Source of the DNA: Candidatus Zixiibacteriota bacterium
GTDB taxonomy: Bacteria > Zixibacteria > MSB-5A5 > GN15 > JAAZOE01
NCBI GenBank assembly: GCA_036480375.1
Contig: JAZGGI010000048.1
Location: forward strand, 1-64,000
Length of the DNA: 64,000 nucleotides
Direction: 5' to 3'
Part shown: positions 7,976 through 16,352 of the stretch, piece by piece
Layout: the number at the start of each line of letters is the position of its first letter
How positions within the stretch are numbered: the first letter of the stretch is position 1
The notes under the pieces: model-generated
Database searches by the model: none
The model's input: only the letters and a program-made list of their open reading frames with translations
What the model was told of the DNA's origin: nothing
Position numbers and translations under genes: made by a program

Positions 7976-9697
7976 TTACCGATCCTTCGTGTAAACGAAA
8001 TTATCTCCAGGAAATTCAGGATAAAATATTTCGCCCCAGTATCCGGATTGCGAAATTTCACCGGCTTTTTGTCGGCAGATTGAATATCGTTTGTCAATAT
8101 CATAAAGGACTACCGATTTTGGTTTTAGTTTATCAAGGACGTACTGAATTTCATCGTTGGGTTCATCCGGGCCGGGGACAACAATAAATGCCAGATCAAT
8201 TGATTCCTGATTTTGGGCCAGACTATCGATTTCAATCTTGAAGTTATCGAAATTTTCGGGACGGAATCCGGCAAAATAAATTGTCAAATCGTCAACCGTT
8301 ATCATATATCCGAGAGAAGTCATGCTTTCTGTCACCGGAATGGTTTTGATTCTCAATTCACCCAATTCGAAATTAGTTCCCGGTTCGAGATAGAACGAAT
8401 TTTTGCAACCACGCCAGCGGTCGCCGGAATTATGGATATAGGTAATATTATCAAGAGTGTCTTCCAGTTGATGAATGTAGGCAGGCTCGCCGGGAAGACC
8501 ATGATAGCAGGAATACAGAGCATAGATATTTTCATTTTCAATTTCTTCCGGAGTCAAAAAACCGTTTGCCAGTGAAGGTTCAGTCGGTCGAATTGCGGAA
8601 AATTCCTCAGCATCAAAAATAAGCATGGCATTTTTGGTTTTCACGGCCCAGCCGCGGTTGTTCAATTGCCAGGTTATAAGTTGACCTTCGGGTAATTCAG
8701 ATTCCAAATAAGGAGACCTCTCGGAATTATCTGAAAAATCACCGGGTGTTCCGGATCCCCGCTCAATTAGAAGGTGAGAGATTTGTCCATGTCCGTATTT
8801 GCCCGCAAAATATCGGGGAGAATGATTCTCATTGTCTAATTCGTCAATATTGTCAATAAGAGGGAGGATTTTCGTGACAAGGTCCTTTATTCCCGCGATG
8901 CAGGCCAGATGAAGAAGATTACGGCCGGTTGAAGTGTCAATAAAATCAGTTTTGGCGCCGCTTTGAATCAGTAAATTGACAATATCCAATTTCCCCCGTT
9001 CAACCGCCCATTTTATAGCGGGGATACTGTTTGGACCAAGAGCGTTGATATCGGCTCCGTTTTCAAGCAAAAATTTCACAATATTTGTTTTCCCTCGTTG
9101 GGCGGCATCAGCCAGTGGCATCAAACCGTCGGGTCGATGACTGCGATTGACATCCAATCCGTGTTCTAATAATAATTGAACACCTTCAGAGGAACCAAAC
9201 GAAATGGCGCTCATCAAATCGGTAAATCCATTTGGAGCCCTGTAATGAGGATCAAAATCTTGATCTAAAGAGATAATATACCGGGCAATTTCCAAATTGC
9301 CGCTCCGGACGCCAATAGAAAAGGCAAGATGGCGAGGTGACATACCGGCGCCGGAATTAGAGTTGCTGATTGAAGCGCCTTTTTCTATCAGATATTTAAC
9401 CGTCTCAAAATTTCTACTGAAAATGGCATAGATAAGCGGAGTCATTCCCCGGCCGTTAACGGCTTCGATAGCCGCACCTTTTTCTACGAGTAATCGCACC
9501 AGGTCCGGATTTCCGTAATAACAGGCTATGTGTAATGGCGTATTCGATCTTTCATTAGTCGCTTGCAGGACGTTTTTATCCTGAGCAATAATTTGCTCAA
9601 TGGTATTGATGTCGCCGGATTTGATGGCTTCAAATATATCCGCGGAATAAACGGTTGAGGCGAACAATATCATTATGATTAAAATTTTCTTCATCAT
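7976..9697 (-). CDS. Secreted ankyrin-repeat protein with degenerate metallo-beta-lactamase-fold domain
   Basis: 573 residues with an N-terminal signal peptide (MMKKILIIMILFASTVYSA). Residues about 20-330 are eight or nine ankyrin repeats (NTPLHIACYYGNPDLVRLLV, TPLIYAIFSRNFETVKYLI and so on). The last 230 residues resemble MBL-fold hydrolases: GWAVKTKNAMLIFD, RPTEPSLANGFLTPEEI and a late LTIYFAG strand. Where the family has HxHxDH this protein has CYHGLPGE, and the later metal aspartate position reads GFRPEN, so metal catalysis is probably lost. SD AGGAGG lies seven bases upstream. It is the third gene after a BlaI-type repressor and an M56 peptidase, 54 bases downstream and without an intervening terminator, so it is the likely regulated output. 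Confidence 0.8.
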   Translation of the reverse strand: MMKKILIIMILFASTVYSADIFEAIKSGDINTIEQIIAQDKNVLQATNERSNTPLHIACYYGNPDLVRLLVEKGAAIEAVNGRGMTPLIYAIFSRNFETVKYLIEKGASISNSNSGAGMSPRHLAFSIGVRSGNLEIARYIISLDQDFDPHYRAPNGFTDLMSAISFGSSEGVQLLLEHGLDVNRSHRPDGLMPLADAAQRGKTNIVKFLLENGADINALGPNSIPAIKWAVERGKLDIVNLLIQSGAKTDFIDTSTGRNLLHLACIAGIKDLVTKILPLIDNIDELDNENHSPRYFAGKYGHGQISHLLIERGSGTPGDFSDNSERSPYLESELPEGQLITWQLNNRGWAVKTKNAMLIFDAEEFSAIRPTEPSLANGFLTPEEIENENIYALYSCYHGLPGEPAYIHQLEDTLDNITYIHNSGDRWRGCKNSFYLEPGTNFELGELRIKTIPVTESMTSLGYMITVDDLTIYFAGFRPENFDNFKIEIDSLAQNQESIDLAFIVVPGPDEPNDEIQYVLDKLKPKSVVLYDIDKRYSICRQKAGEISQSGYWGEIFYPEFPGDNFVYTKDR

Positions 9698-9751
9698 TTT
9701 ATACCTCCTTTGTCTCCTTCTCTCTCCAAAAGAAATTCCGGTGAGCTTTGC

Positions 9752-11542
9752 TTATGTTTCGTTAATTATTTTTGACTTGTCATATTCGCCGGAGGGTGGT
9801 TCGGGAATTTTCTGATTTGATTTATTGCCTGATTGCCCGCCCGAATCGGGCCCCACGGCCGGAAGCAAGTCGGGATCATTTCGGGCCAATTCGCGGGCCA
9901 GGGCCGCTTGAATGCCCCGGGTCATAATTAACACATTACCGTGTACGAATTTGAAATGCTTAAACAGCATCGGTCCGTGCGGCGTAACATCTCCCCAATC
10001 ATCAATAGTCGTTAAAAAGATGGGCCCATAAGGACTATTCACATCCATGCATTTAATCTGAAGAGGTCCTTCAATTGAGCTGACCAGTAACGTGTCATTT
10101 TGCCTGGCGAATTTTATTGTAATATCAGACGGGCGCACCAAAGTATCAACGCGGCTATCCGATCCCATGGATGCAGCGGTAATGGCCCCATGTAATCGCA
10201 AATAATATATATCCCCCTCTTTTCCATAATCGGCAACTATGAATTGAGGATCAAGGCTCCTATAAATCCCGGTTGTGAGGGCACGGATGGTGTTATCGAA
10301 ATATGCTCGGCTTTCGCCTTTCGGCAGGTTTTCCATTGTCAGCCAGGGATCATCGAAGAAGTCGGGCGTTAAAAACGAACTTTTAACCGATTCGAAATCG
10401 TATTCATAGTTTACAAAATCATAAAAAAGATTAATCGTCGATAGCATTTCGATATATTCATCCCTGCTTATTTTTTCGGACTGAGAGGGGTCAGCGAAAG
10501 TCGTAATAGCGCCTAAAACAACAAGAAAAACAAAGGCAATTGTAATTGCCAATCCAATTTTCAGGGCTTTCAGGCGCGGTCGCAAGCGAGATTTTTCCAT
10601 AATAGACCGCAATCGCTTTTCAAGGCGGGAATTGCAGGCCATGGCTACCATGGATACGATTGGGGTTCGATTGCGCCTTAATTGATAGGCGACTTCAATT
10701 AATGAACGAGCATAGGTATCTGCTGAAATTCCCGCTTCAAGAACGGAATCATCGGCGGCCTGCTCCCGGTCAATATACAACCGGCGACGCACCAACCAGA
10801 ATAAAGGGTTGACCCAATATAGCACGAGCGCCGCCTGGGATAATAAGGTCGAAAGCACATCAAGTCTTTTCAGGTGAATTAATTCGTGGGTCAAGATTAT
10901 CCGTTGCTTTTCTTTTGACCAGTTAAAAAATTGCGTGGGAAGATAAACGGCGGGCCGCAATAGTCCCGATGCAAAGGGTACCGGGATTTTCGCGCCCATA
11001 TACAATTGGATTCGGGATTTTATCTCAAGCTCATTTCGGCATTGATTAAATAAGGATTGAATGTGATTATCCATGACCAATGTGGCCTGATTTTTGAAAT
11101 ATCGCGCGCAACAAAAGCCGAAAAGAATTTTTATGATTATGGCGATTGTCCCGATAAACCATGCCAGGCCGATATAGTATTTCCAATCGAATTTTGAAAC
11201 TTCTGTCGGCGAAGATGGCCCCGCGGCTGTATTTTGAATGTCCGTCGCAGAAACGGTATGAGCCGCGAATTCGGGAAGCGGCAAATTGATTCGCGTTAAC
11301 GGGATACTATCGGGGAGAGTAATCAAATTTTGCAGGGGAGCCAGAAAATATATTATCGGCAACAGCAGAACGGTAATAACAGCCAAACTCAGAATAAAAT
11401 GACGCAGAGAGGCTGAAGTCCGGGAGCGAAACAACCCGATGAGAAGCGCAATCAGTAAAACCAATCCCGTTTTGAGAAAAATATCCAGAGCGTCCTTGAA
11501 CTCAACCATTTCAAATACCGAATTTAGACTCGCGCTAATCAT
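9752..11542 (-). CDS. BlaR1-like M56 family membrane metallopeptidase
   Basis: 596 residues. Two N-terminal helices (about 25-38 and 50-68), a third near 122-145 and one near 330-350 frame the zinc peptidase domain with H219-E220-x2-H223 (THELIHLKRLD) and a downstream acidic ligand in DREQAADD (E261). In BlaR1/MecR1 this domain starts the signal that ends in cleavage of the BlaI/MecI repressor. The sensor domain differs: instead of a penicillin-binding domain, the roughly 240 residues after the last helix form a soluble domain I do not recognise, ending in a low-complexity tail (GPDSGGQSGNKSNQK). The signal is therefore probably not a beta-lactam. The start overlaps the upstream blaI-type gene by four bases. 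Confidence 0.88.
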   Translation of the reverse strand: MISASLNSVFEMVEFKDALDIFLKTGLVLLIALLIGLFRSRTSASLRHFILSLAVITVLLLPIIYFLAPLQNLITLPDSIPLTRINLPLPEFAAHTVSATDIQNTAAGPSSPTEVSKFDWKYYIGLAWFIGTIAIIIKILFGFCCARYFKNQATLVMDNHIQSLFNQCRNELEIKSRIQLYMGAKIPVPFASGLLRPAVYLPTQFFNWSKEKQRIILTHELIHLKRLDVLSTLLSQAALVLYWVNPLFWLVRRRLYIDREQAADDSVLEAGISADTYARSLIEVAYQLRRNRTPIVSMVAMACNSRLEKRLRSIMEKSRLRPRLKALKIGLAITIAFVFLVVLGAITTFADPSQSEKISRDEYIEMLSTINLFYDFVNYEYDFESVKSSFLTPDFFDDPWLTMENLPKGESRAYFDNTIRALTTGIYRSLDPQFIVADYGKEGDIYYLRLHGAITAASMGSDSRVDTLVRPSDITIKFARQNDTLLVSSIEGPLQIKCMDVNSPYGPIFLTTIDDWGDVTPHGPMLFKHFKFVHGNVLIMTRGIQAALARELARNDPDLLPAVGPDSGGQSGNKSNQKIPEPPSGEYDKSKIINET

Positions 11543-11928
11543 TTTTCCTCAGTCCGTGCCTTTTCTATAAGATGTAATAAACGATTGTAATCATCCTCAG
11601 CCATTTTATTACCCCGCATATTAATCAACGCGGATATGACATTTTCAGCTGAATTATTAAAAAAGGTAGTCATCAAATCTTTGAGAGCCAAAGTCCGAGC
11701 TTTTTCTTTAGGTATTTTCGGAAAATAGATATACCGCGGACCCTGCTGCTCATGATAAATAACATTTTTCTCCTCAAGGATACGGAGTTGAGCCCGAACC
11801 GACGAATAGCTGGGAGGGTCGGGTAATGATTTATGAATTTGCCCGGCGGTGGCCGATCCCTGACGAAACATGATCTCCATGATTTGTCTTTCACGACGGC
11901 TTAGATTTTTCAGTTTTTTTTCTTTCAT
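11539..11928 (-). CDS. BlaI/MecI-type transcriptional repressor
   Basis: About 129 residues with the winged-helix core of the BlaI/MecI family (LSRRERQIMEIMFRQGSATAGQIHKSL, then SYSSVRAQLRILEEKNVIYH) and a helical dimerisation tail. I place the start at 11928 (MKEKKLKNLS), where GGGAG lies six bases upstream; a longer frame from 11949 has no such site. Family members bind palindromes in their own promoter and are inactivated by proteolysis through a linked M56 protein, which is the next gene here with a four-base overlap. Confidence 0.9.
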   Translation of the reverse strand: MKEKKLKNLSRRERQIMEIMFRQGSATAGQIHKSLPDPPSYSSVRAQLRILEEKNVIYHEQQGPRYIYFPKIPKEKARTLALKDLMTTFFNNSAENVISALINMRGNKMAEDDYNRLLHLIEKARTEEK

Positions 11929-11992
11929 TTCAACTCCCGGTTGACTCATTATACGCTGGTTTGACGAAAAAGATGCTAATATTTTACCATAC

Positions 11993-12027
11993 TGCTAAAA
12001 AAATAGCACAATTTTGGCATTTGTCAA
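11993..12027 (-). promoter_or_regulatory. Promoter and candidate operator of the BlaI-type operon
   Basis: On the minus strand TTGACA (12027-12022) is followed after 16 bases by TATTTT (12005-12000). The palindrome TGCTA-N6-TAGCA (11993-12008) covers the -10 box, as expected for autorepression by the encoded BlaI-type protein. The promoter and dyad are seen directly; binding is inference. Confidence 0.6.
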
Positions 12028-12100
12028 GTGAATAAATGTTAAGAATTGAAAAAAATCACATTTGAGGATATTTTTCCCGATTTTGGGGATTTTCAGAGAT

Positions 12101-12529
12101 TCAATCGCCTTTCAGTATTTTCCGTCTCAATAACCGCTCAGGCTTATCCAGCAATTCGTATCCATACCGGGCATAGAGCCCATGAGCGTCTTTGGTAGCC
12201 AGAATCCAGATATGTACGGTTTGCAGGTCAGGATGATCGTGAATCGTCTCCATTAACCATTTCCCCAATCCCTTACCCTTATATTCATCAAGAATAAAGA
12301 CATCGGCCAACCAGGCAAAAGTCGCGTAATCGGTGACAAACCGGGCGAAACCGATCTGCTTGTCATTGTCATAAACACCAAAGCATAAAGAATTTTCGAT
12401 TGACTTTTTTATCACATCCATTGATCGCCCTTTGGCCCAATAGCTGGATCGCAGGAATTTGGCAATGACTTCCAGAGCCAGTTTTTCCTTATCGGTACTA
12501 ATTAAAAAACTGTCTTTTATGATTTCCAT
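12101..12529 (-). CDS. GNAT family N-acetyltransferase
   Basis: About 142 residues from ATG 12529 (MEIIKDSF). The acetyl-CoA site is clear: ADVFILDEYKGKGLGKWLMETI with the Q/RxxGxG/A-type loop as YKGKGLGKWL, followed by the late strand VHIWILATKDAHGLYARYGYEL. A longer frame from 12670 would overlap the previous gene and has no family similarity in its extra part. The acceptor is unknown. The gene follows the Wzi-like gene by about 100 bases on the same strand but is probably not part of polysaccharide assembly. Confidence 0.85.
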   Translation of the reverse strand: MEIIKDSFLISTDKEKLALEVIAKFLRSSYWAKGRSMDVIKKSIENSLCFGVYDNDKQIGFARFVTDYATFAWLADVFILDEYKGKGLGKWLMETIHDHPDLQTVHIWILATKDAHGLYARYGYELLDKPERLLRRKILKGD

Positions 12530-12633
12530 GTTTTTTATCCCACATTTTTCGGTCAGGCATTTCACTCTTTTGGAAAATCCAATATAGCAAATGTAACTGG
12601 CAAGAAGATTATTATTCCGGATTGCGCAGTGAT

Positions 12634-14175
12634 TTATTCGGCGATATTTAATTTGGTAAATCCCAGCCAACTGAGACTTATGTGAAAATACGATGTAGTT
12701 TTATTGATACCCGATTGATTTTGATAATTCTCAATGTCAGCCAGTCCCGCGTCAAGTAAGATAAATAAATGGTTTTTCGTATAAGATGAAAAGGGTAAAT
12801 ACCCCTGAGCCCGAACGGCTATCAAACCGGATTTTTCGACAATGTCGGTTGGGAACGGTTCGGAGTAATCCCCTTCAGCATCAAGCCAGGGTTCATCCCA
12901 TGGTGTAAAGATAGAGCCTTCGCCCCGGCGGCGATAAGCGGTCTCAATTTCGGCAAAGAAATTATTTGAGGGCCAGAATCTGATTTTAATCGAAATTGAA
13001 TCGGCGTCGGGACCCAGAGGGTGGCCTAATAGTTTATTGCGGAATAGGTAGCGATTTTTGGGATCGCGTTGGTGATAAGTTCGATTGGTGATGCGGACAT
13101 ATTCAGCTTTTATATCGGGATTAATAGAGCCGGTTTGGCCCGCTCGAAACAGACCGGCCATGAGGCCGATTTCATTCGGTTCCTGGTCGCCTTGAGATTT
13201 ATCGTCAATCTGGAAATCATCAATCAATAACTGACCGTAAACACTAAATCCTTTACCGGGCAGGAAAGTAAAATCTCCTCCGATAATAGTATTGTCGTCG
13301 GAGTCCTCGTTTAACTGGGCCGAATGAAAAAACTGAAGCGGGTTCAGATAATACAATTCCGGGGGTCGGCCTTCCCCGCCATAAAGAACTGTCTCGAATA
13401 ATCCCACTCTCAGCCGTTTGTGCAACCGGATATCTAATCTATGTCCGGCGAGATAACGATTATCTTCAAACGTCCGGTCGGGCAAACGCATAATATCGAC
13501 ACTATCGGGAGAACTGCCGTCGAGGCGGGCGAATAAGAATTGAAAATTAATTCGCCCCCGGCGGTATCCCGCCAAAAGCAAATCGATCGGTTCGGCCGTG
13601 CTCGATAATAGCAGATTTATTCTTTGCGGTCCCCAGAAAAGACGGGTGCGGCCGAGGATGGCGATTACATTTTCGTTTTCAAAACTCAAAACCGCCGTTT
13701 CCAGATTCCCGGCCAAACCCCGGTATTTCTTTCCGGTATAATCAGGATCCAAAGCCTTGACGCGGTCGAGGACAAAATGAGAAACAAGACCAAAGTTTTT
13801 ACCCGGACGATGCGTGAATCCGCCCATGATATAGGGCAGGGCTTGCCCGTGTTCTGATTTATTAGCTTGATATCGTTCACCGCCGATGGCAAAGAAATTA
13901 ATTTCGTTTTCATCGACGACATTCAAAGCCTGGATCGCACCGCTTGATAAAGAAGACGATTGTGTAAAATCTCTGATTGTGAAAGGTCCCGAGGGGGGAA
14001 GAAGATTCCAGTTATTTTGAATAATGCCGGTTCGATATTGTCTTAGATAATCAAAATCAAAAATACTATTTCCAGGCGGAAATATAATTTGACCGATTGA
14101 AATCGCGGAAAGCAGCAGCAACAAGCCAAAAATCAAGCATATAGTCTTCAAAATCATCCTGATATCTTTCAGCAT
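12634..14175 (-). CDS. Wzi-like capsule assembly outer-membrane protein
   Basis: About 513 residues beginning with a signal peptide (MILKTICLIFGLLLLLSAIS). Alternating aromatic strands throughout indicate an outer-membrane beta-barrel. Blocks such as GRTRLFWGPQRINLLLSS, PPELYYLNPLQFFHSAQ and GGDFTFLPGKGFSVYGQLLIDDFQID match the Wzi/capsule assembly family, in which the barrel anchors group 1 capsule at the surface. It lies last in the polysaccharide operon, directly after the initiating sugar transferase. The start is uncertain: TTG 14199, ATG 14175 and ATG 14157 are all in frame and none has a strong ribosome site. Confidence 0.8.
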   Translation of the reverse strand: MLKDIRMILKTICLIFGLLLLLSAISIGQIIFPPGNSIFDFDYLRQYRTGIIQNNWNLLPPSGPFTIRDFTQSSSLSSGAIQALNVVDENEINFFAIGGERYQANKSEHGQALPYIMGGFTHRPGKNFGLVSHFVLDRVKALDPDYTGKKYRGLAGNLETAVLSFENENVIAILGRTRLFWGPQRINLLLSSTAEPIDLLLAGYRRGRINFQFLFARLDGSSPDSVDIMRLPDRTFEDNRYLAGHRLDIRLHKRLRVGLFETVLYGGEGRPPELYYLNPLQFFHSAQLNEDSDDNTIIGGDFTFLPGKGFSVYGQLLIDDFQIDDKSQGDQEPNEIGLMAGLFRAGQTGSINPDIKAEYVRITNRTYHQRDPKNRYLFRNKLLGHPLGPDADSISIKIRFWPSNNFFAEIETAYRRRGEGSIFTPWDEPWLDAEGDYSEPFPTDIVEKSGLIAVRAQGYLPFSSYTKNHLFILLDAGLADIENYQNQSGINKTTSYFHISLSWLGFTKLNIAE

Positions 14176-14204
14176 CCATCCTATGGACGCAAAGACCAAA
14201 TTAT

Positions 14205-15593
14205 TTATGACGCTCCGTTGCCTTTCAGCACGACCGGAACGGTTTTCATCAATATTTTCGTATCAAGCCAGAGCGACCAGTTATCGATATATTCAAGATC
14301 AAGCTTCATCCAGTCTTCAAAATCTATTTGATTGCGGCCGTTGACTTGCCAGAGGCACGTTAGACCCGGTTTGACCGACAGTTTCCGCCGCTGCCAGCGA
14401 TCATATTTGACTACTTCGCTCGGCAGAGGCGGTCTCGGCCCAACCAGCGACATATCTCCCCTAAGGATATTTATAAATTGAGGCAATTCATCTATGGATG
14501 TTTTTCTCAGAAAACTCCCGACCCGGGTGATGCGGGGGTCATTCTTCATCTTAAAGACCGGCCCCGACATTTCATTCCGGGCCATAAGGTCTTTTTTGAG
14601 TTGTTCCGCGTTGGGAACCATTGTGCGGAATTTGTATAGCGTAAACTGTTTGCCATTTTTCCCGGAACGCGTTTGTTTGAAAAATATCGGTCCGCCGTCT
14701 TCGAGTTTAATTGACACTATCGCCAGAATCGCAGCGGGAAGGGACAATAAAATTCCAACCAAGCCTCCCAGAAAATCAATACCCCCCTTGAGTGTCAGCT
14801 GTGCCCGGGCCGCCGGAACTGAAGAATATATGACCGCCGGGAAATCAAGGAAGCTCGTGGATGACGCTTTGGAGATAGGATGATAATAGAAATCAGACAG
14901 GAGACAGACAGTAACGCCCATCTCTTCGCCAACGGCGAAAGCGTGCCGCGTTAAGGGCAGATCGCCGTTTTCGGAAGCGATGATTATATAGTCAACCTGG
15001 TTATTGCTGATAACTTCGGCCAATCCATCAGGATGCCCGATAAGAGGAATATCGCGATAACTCCATAAGCTCTGGCGCTCATAATCCATAAAGCCCATGA
15101 CATGTATGCCCCAATGGCTGTTTTCGCGGATTTTGTCGGTGACTTGACGGGCCCGGTCGCCGGTTCCGATTATCAAAACATTGCGATTGGATTTGCCTCG
15201 CCGGCGATAATTGTAGAGAAAGGCTATCAGGGAAAACCTGAATAATGTCAGCATAATCGCGTTGAGTACGAAAAAACTAATAACCATTTGAGCCGGAAAA
15301 TTAAGTCCGGAGAAAAATAAAGCGGCCGTAAAAGCGAGATAGGAACGGCCCAGGGCCCAAAACAATTCTCGCATGATTTGACCGTACGATTTCATCCGAT
15401 AAAAATACGAACCGGCCGGGCCGTATAAAGAGATTGCCCAAATCAACAACGTGAGAGTATAAAGCAGACTCGATATAGCGGCGTCATTTTCAATCTTGAA
15501 AAAAACGTTTGTGGCATAAAGAGCGACGTAAGTCAAAATCAGATCGCCCAGCAGATTTAATCGTCTCCAATGATTCTGTTTTTCCCGGAGCAT
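14205..15593 (-). CDS. Polyprenyl-phosphate sugar phosphotransferase (initiating enzyme, WbaP/CpsE type)
   Basis: 462 residues. Four N-terminal membrane helices are followed by a CoA-binding-like Rossmann segment (VLIIGTGDRARQVTDKI) and one further helix (GGLVGILLSLPAAILAIVS). The C-terminal bacterial sugar transferase domain has KFRTMVPNAE, DELPQFINILRGDMSLVGPRPP and KPGLTCLWQVNGRN. It moves a sugar phosphate onto undecaprenyl phosphate, the first step of the repeat unit. The ribosome site is a G8 tract (15600-15607), shared with the end of a small upstream reading frame that is in the same frame and separated only by a TGA and one sense codon. Confidence 0.95.
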   Translation of the reverse strand: MLREKQNHWRRLNLLGDLILTYVALYATNVFFKIENDAAISSLLYTLTLLIWAISLYGPAGSYFYRMKSYGQIMRELFWALGRSYLAFTAALFFSGLNFPAQMVISFFVLNAIMLTLFRFSLIAFLYNYRRRGKSNRNVLIIGTGDRARQVTDKIRENSHWGIHVMGFMDYERQSLWSYRDIPLIGHPDGLAEVISNNQVDYIIIASENGDLPLTRHAFAVGEEMGVTVCLLSDFYYHPISKASSTSFLDFPAVIYSSVPAARAQLTLKGGIDFLGGLVGILLSLPAAILAIVSIKLEDGGPIFFKQTRSGKNGKQFTLYKFRTMVPNAEQLKKDLMARNEMSGPVFKMKNDPRITRVGSFLRKTSIDELPQFINILRGDMSLVGPRPPLPSEVVKYDRWQRRKLSVKPGLTCLWQVNGRNQIDFEDWMKLDLEYIDNWSLWLDTKILMKTVPVVLKGNGAS

Positions 15594-15596
15594 TAA

Positions 15597-15710
15597 TCAC
15601 CCCCCCCAGATCATCGTCTTGGAAATATAATCAGTATTTAGGGGAGCACTGTTTGCGATCTCCGATTCTTTTGACCCGAAACGACGATAATTTTTTCGGA
15701 TTATTTTCAT
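15597..15710 (-). CDS. Possible 37-residue small protein before the sugar transferase
   Basis: A short frame with product MKIIRKNYRRFGSKESEIAN... and end SKTMIWGG. Its ATG overlaps the stop of the preceding small frame (ATGA), and its TGA stands three bases before the sugar-transferase ATG, in the same frame. The N-terminus is basic and there is no hydrophobic segment. No family is recognised. The tight chaining argues for translation, but the frame is short enough to be chance. Confidence 0.3.
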   Translation of the reverse strand: MKIIRKNYRRFGSKESEIANSAPLNTDYISKTMIWGG

Positions 15711-15817
15711 TTATGCCCCTGGAGTCCCCAATAACTCCCACTGTTTGGCGCCCTCATACATTCGAGCGCTCCTGTTTCAAGTTTATCGGTAATCTTTGTA
15801 ATTTGTTTAGCATCCAT
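15707..15817 (-). CDS. Possible 36-residue small protein downstream of the DegT-like fragment
   Basis: The product starts MDAKQITKITDKLETGALEC and ends YWGLQGHK. It begins 13 bases after the stop of the DegT-like gene, with GGGGC upstream, and ends in an ATGA overlap with the next small frame. I recognise no family. It could be a real coupled peptide or non-coding spacer. Confidence 0.3.
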   Translation of the reverse strand: MDAKQITKITDKLETGALECMRAPNSGSYWGLQGHK

Positions 15818-15830
15818 CAGTAACGCCCCG

Positions 15831-16352
15831 TTAATAATCAATCCATTGTTCAAAAAACGTATCAAATTGGCGGACAATGTATTGCAAGTCCGGGATAGTC
15901 AGAAACTGATGGCATGGAATACAGAATCGGTTCGAATAATTATCATTTGCCAAAGACATACGAATATTACCATCCGCCTGCGATAAATCATTGGGGTTAG
16001 GCAAAAATCCAAAATTACTCCGAATTTCAATACCGGATTTGGATAAGTGATTAGTCAATTCAACTTTTTCAAACGGGGCGTCTTCTCTTATCCGAATTGA
16101 AAGAGCCAAATATAGAACATCGTCGATCACCCGGGGCAACTCGAGATATTCGGCGTATTTAGTTAAATGCCTGGTTAGGAAGCGAACGTTTTCCCGGCAT
16201 GATATAACCAGTTTTTCCGCCTGCTGGGCGACCGGATCGAAAGCATCATAATCGTTAACCGATATTTTTATTCTCTGCCTGTCAAGGCATTGTGAAACGG
16301 CTTCGGCGTTGAGGTTTAATTCCAGTCCCGGTTGGTGCATCTGCATCATCAC
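15831..16352 (-). CDS. Orphan C-terminal domain of a DegT/DnrJ/EryC1 aminotransferase
   Basis: 173 residues that align by pattern with only the small C-terminal domain of DegT-family sugar aminotransferases: SCRENVRFLTRHL, then LALSIRIREDAPFEKVELTNHLSKSGIEIRS, and the closing FCIPCHQFLTIPDLQYIVRQFDTFF. The large domain with the PLP lysine is absent, and upstream lies a complete gmd, so the protein cannot be a normal transaminase. The start overlaps the gmd stop as ATGA, which suggests it is still translated. It may be a remnant of a perosamine-synthase-like enzyme using the GMD product, or a repurposed domain. Both ideas are inference. Confidence 0.65.
   Translation of the reverse strand: MMMQMHQPGLELNLNAEAVSQCLDRQRIKISVNDYDAFDPVAQQAEKLVISCRENVRFLTRHLTKYAEYLELPRVIDDVLYLALSIRIREDAPFEKVELTNHLSKSGIEIRSNFGFLPNPNDLSQADGNIRMSLANDNYSNRFCIPCHQFLTIPDLQYIVRQFDTFFEQWIDY

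Noticed and set aside
9752-11542. A beta-lactam sensor BlaR1
   Set aside because: The M56 domain fits, but there is no penicillin-binding domain with SxxK after the last helix.
12101-12670. A longer start for the GNAT gene
   Set aside because: The extra 47 residues have no similarity to the fold and overlap the upstream gene; the ATG at 12529 begins the normal domain.
15509-15823. A 104-codon plus-strand frame over the gap before the sugar transferase
   Set aside because: It runs across the start of a certain gene on the other strand and has no ribosome site; the minus-strand small frames explain the region better.
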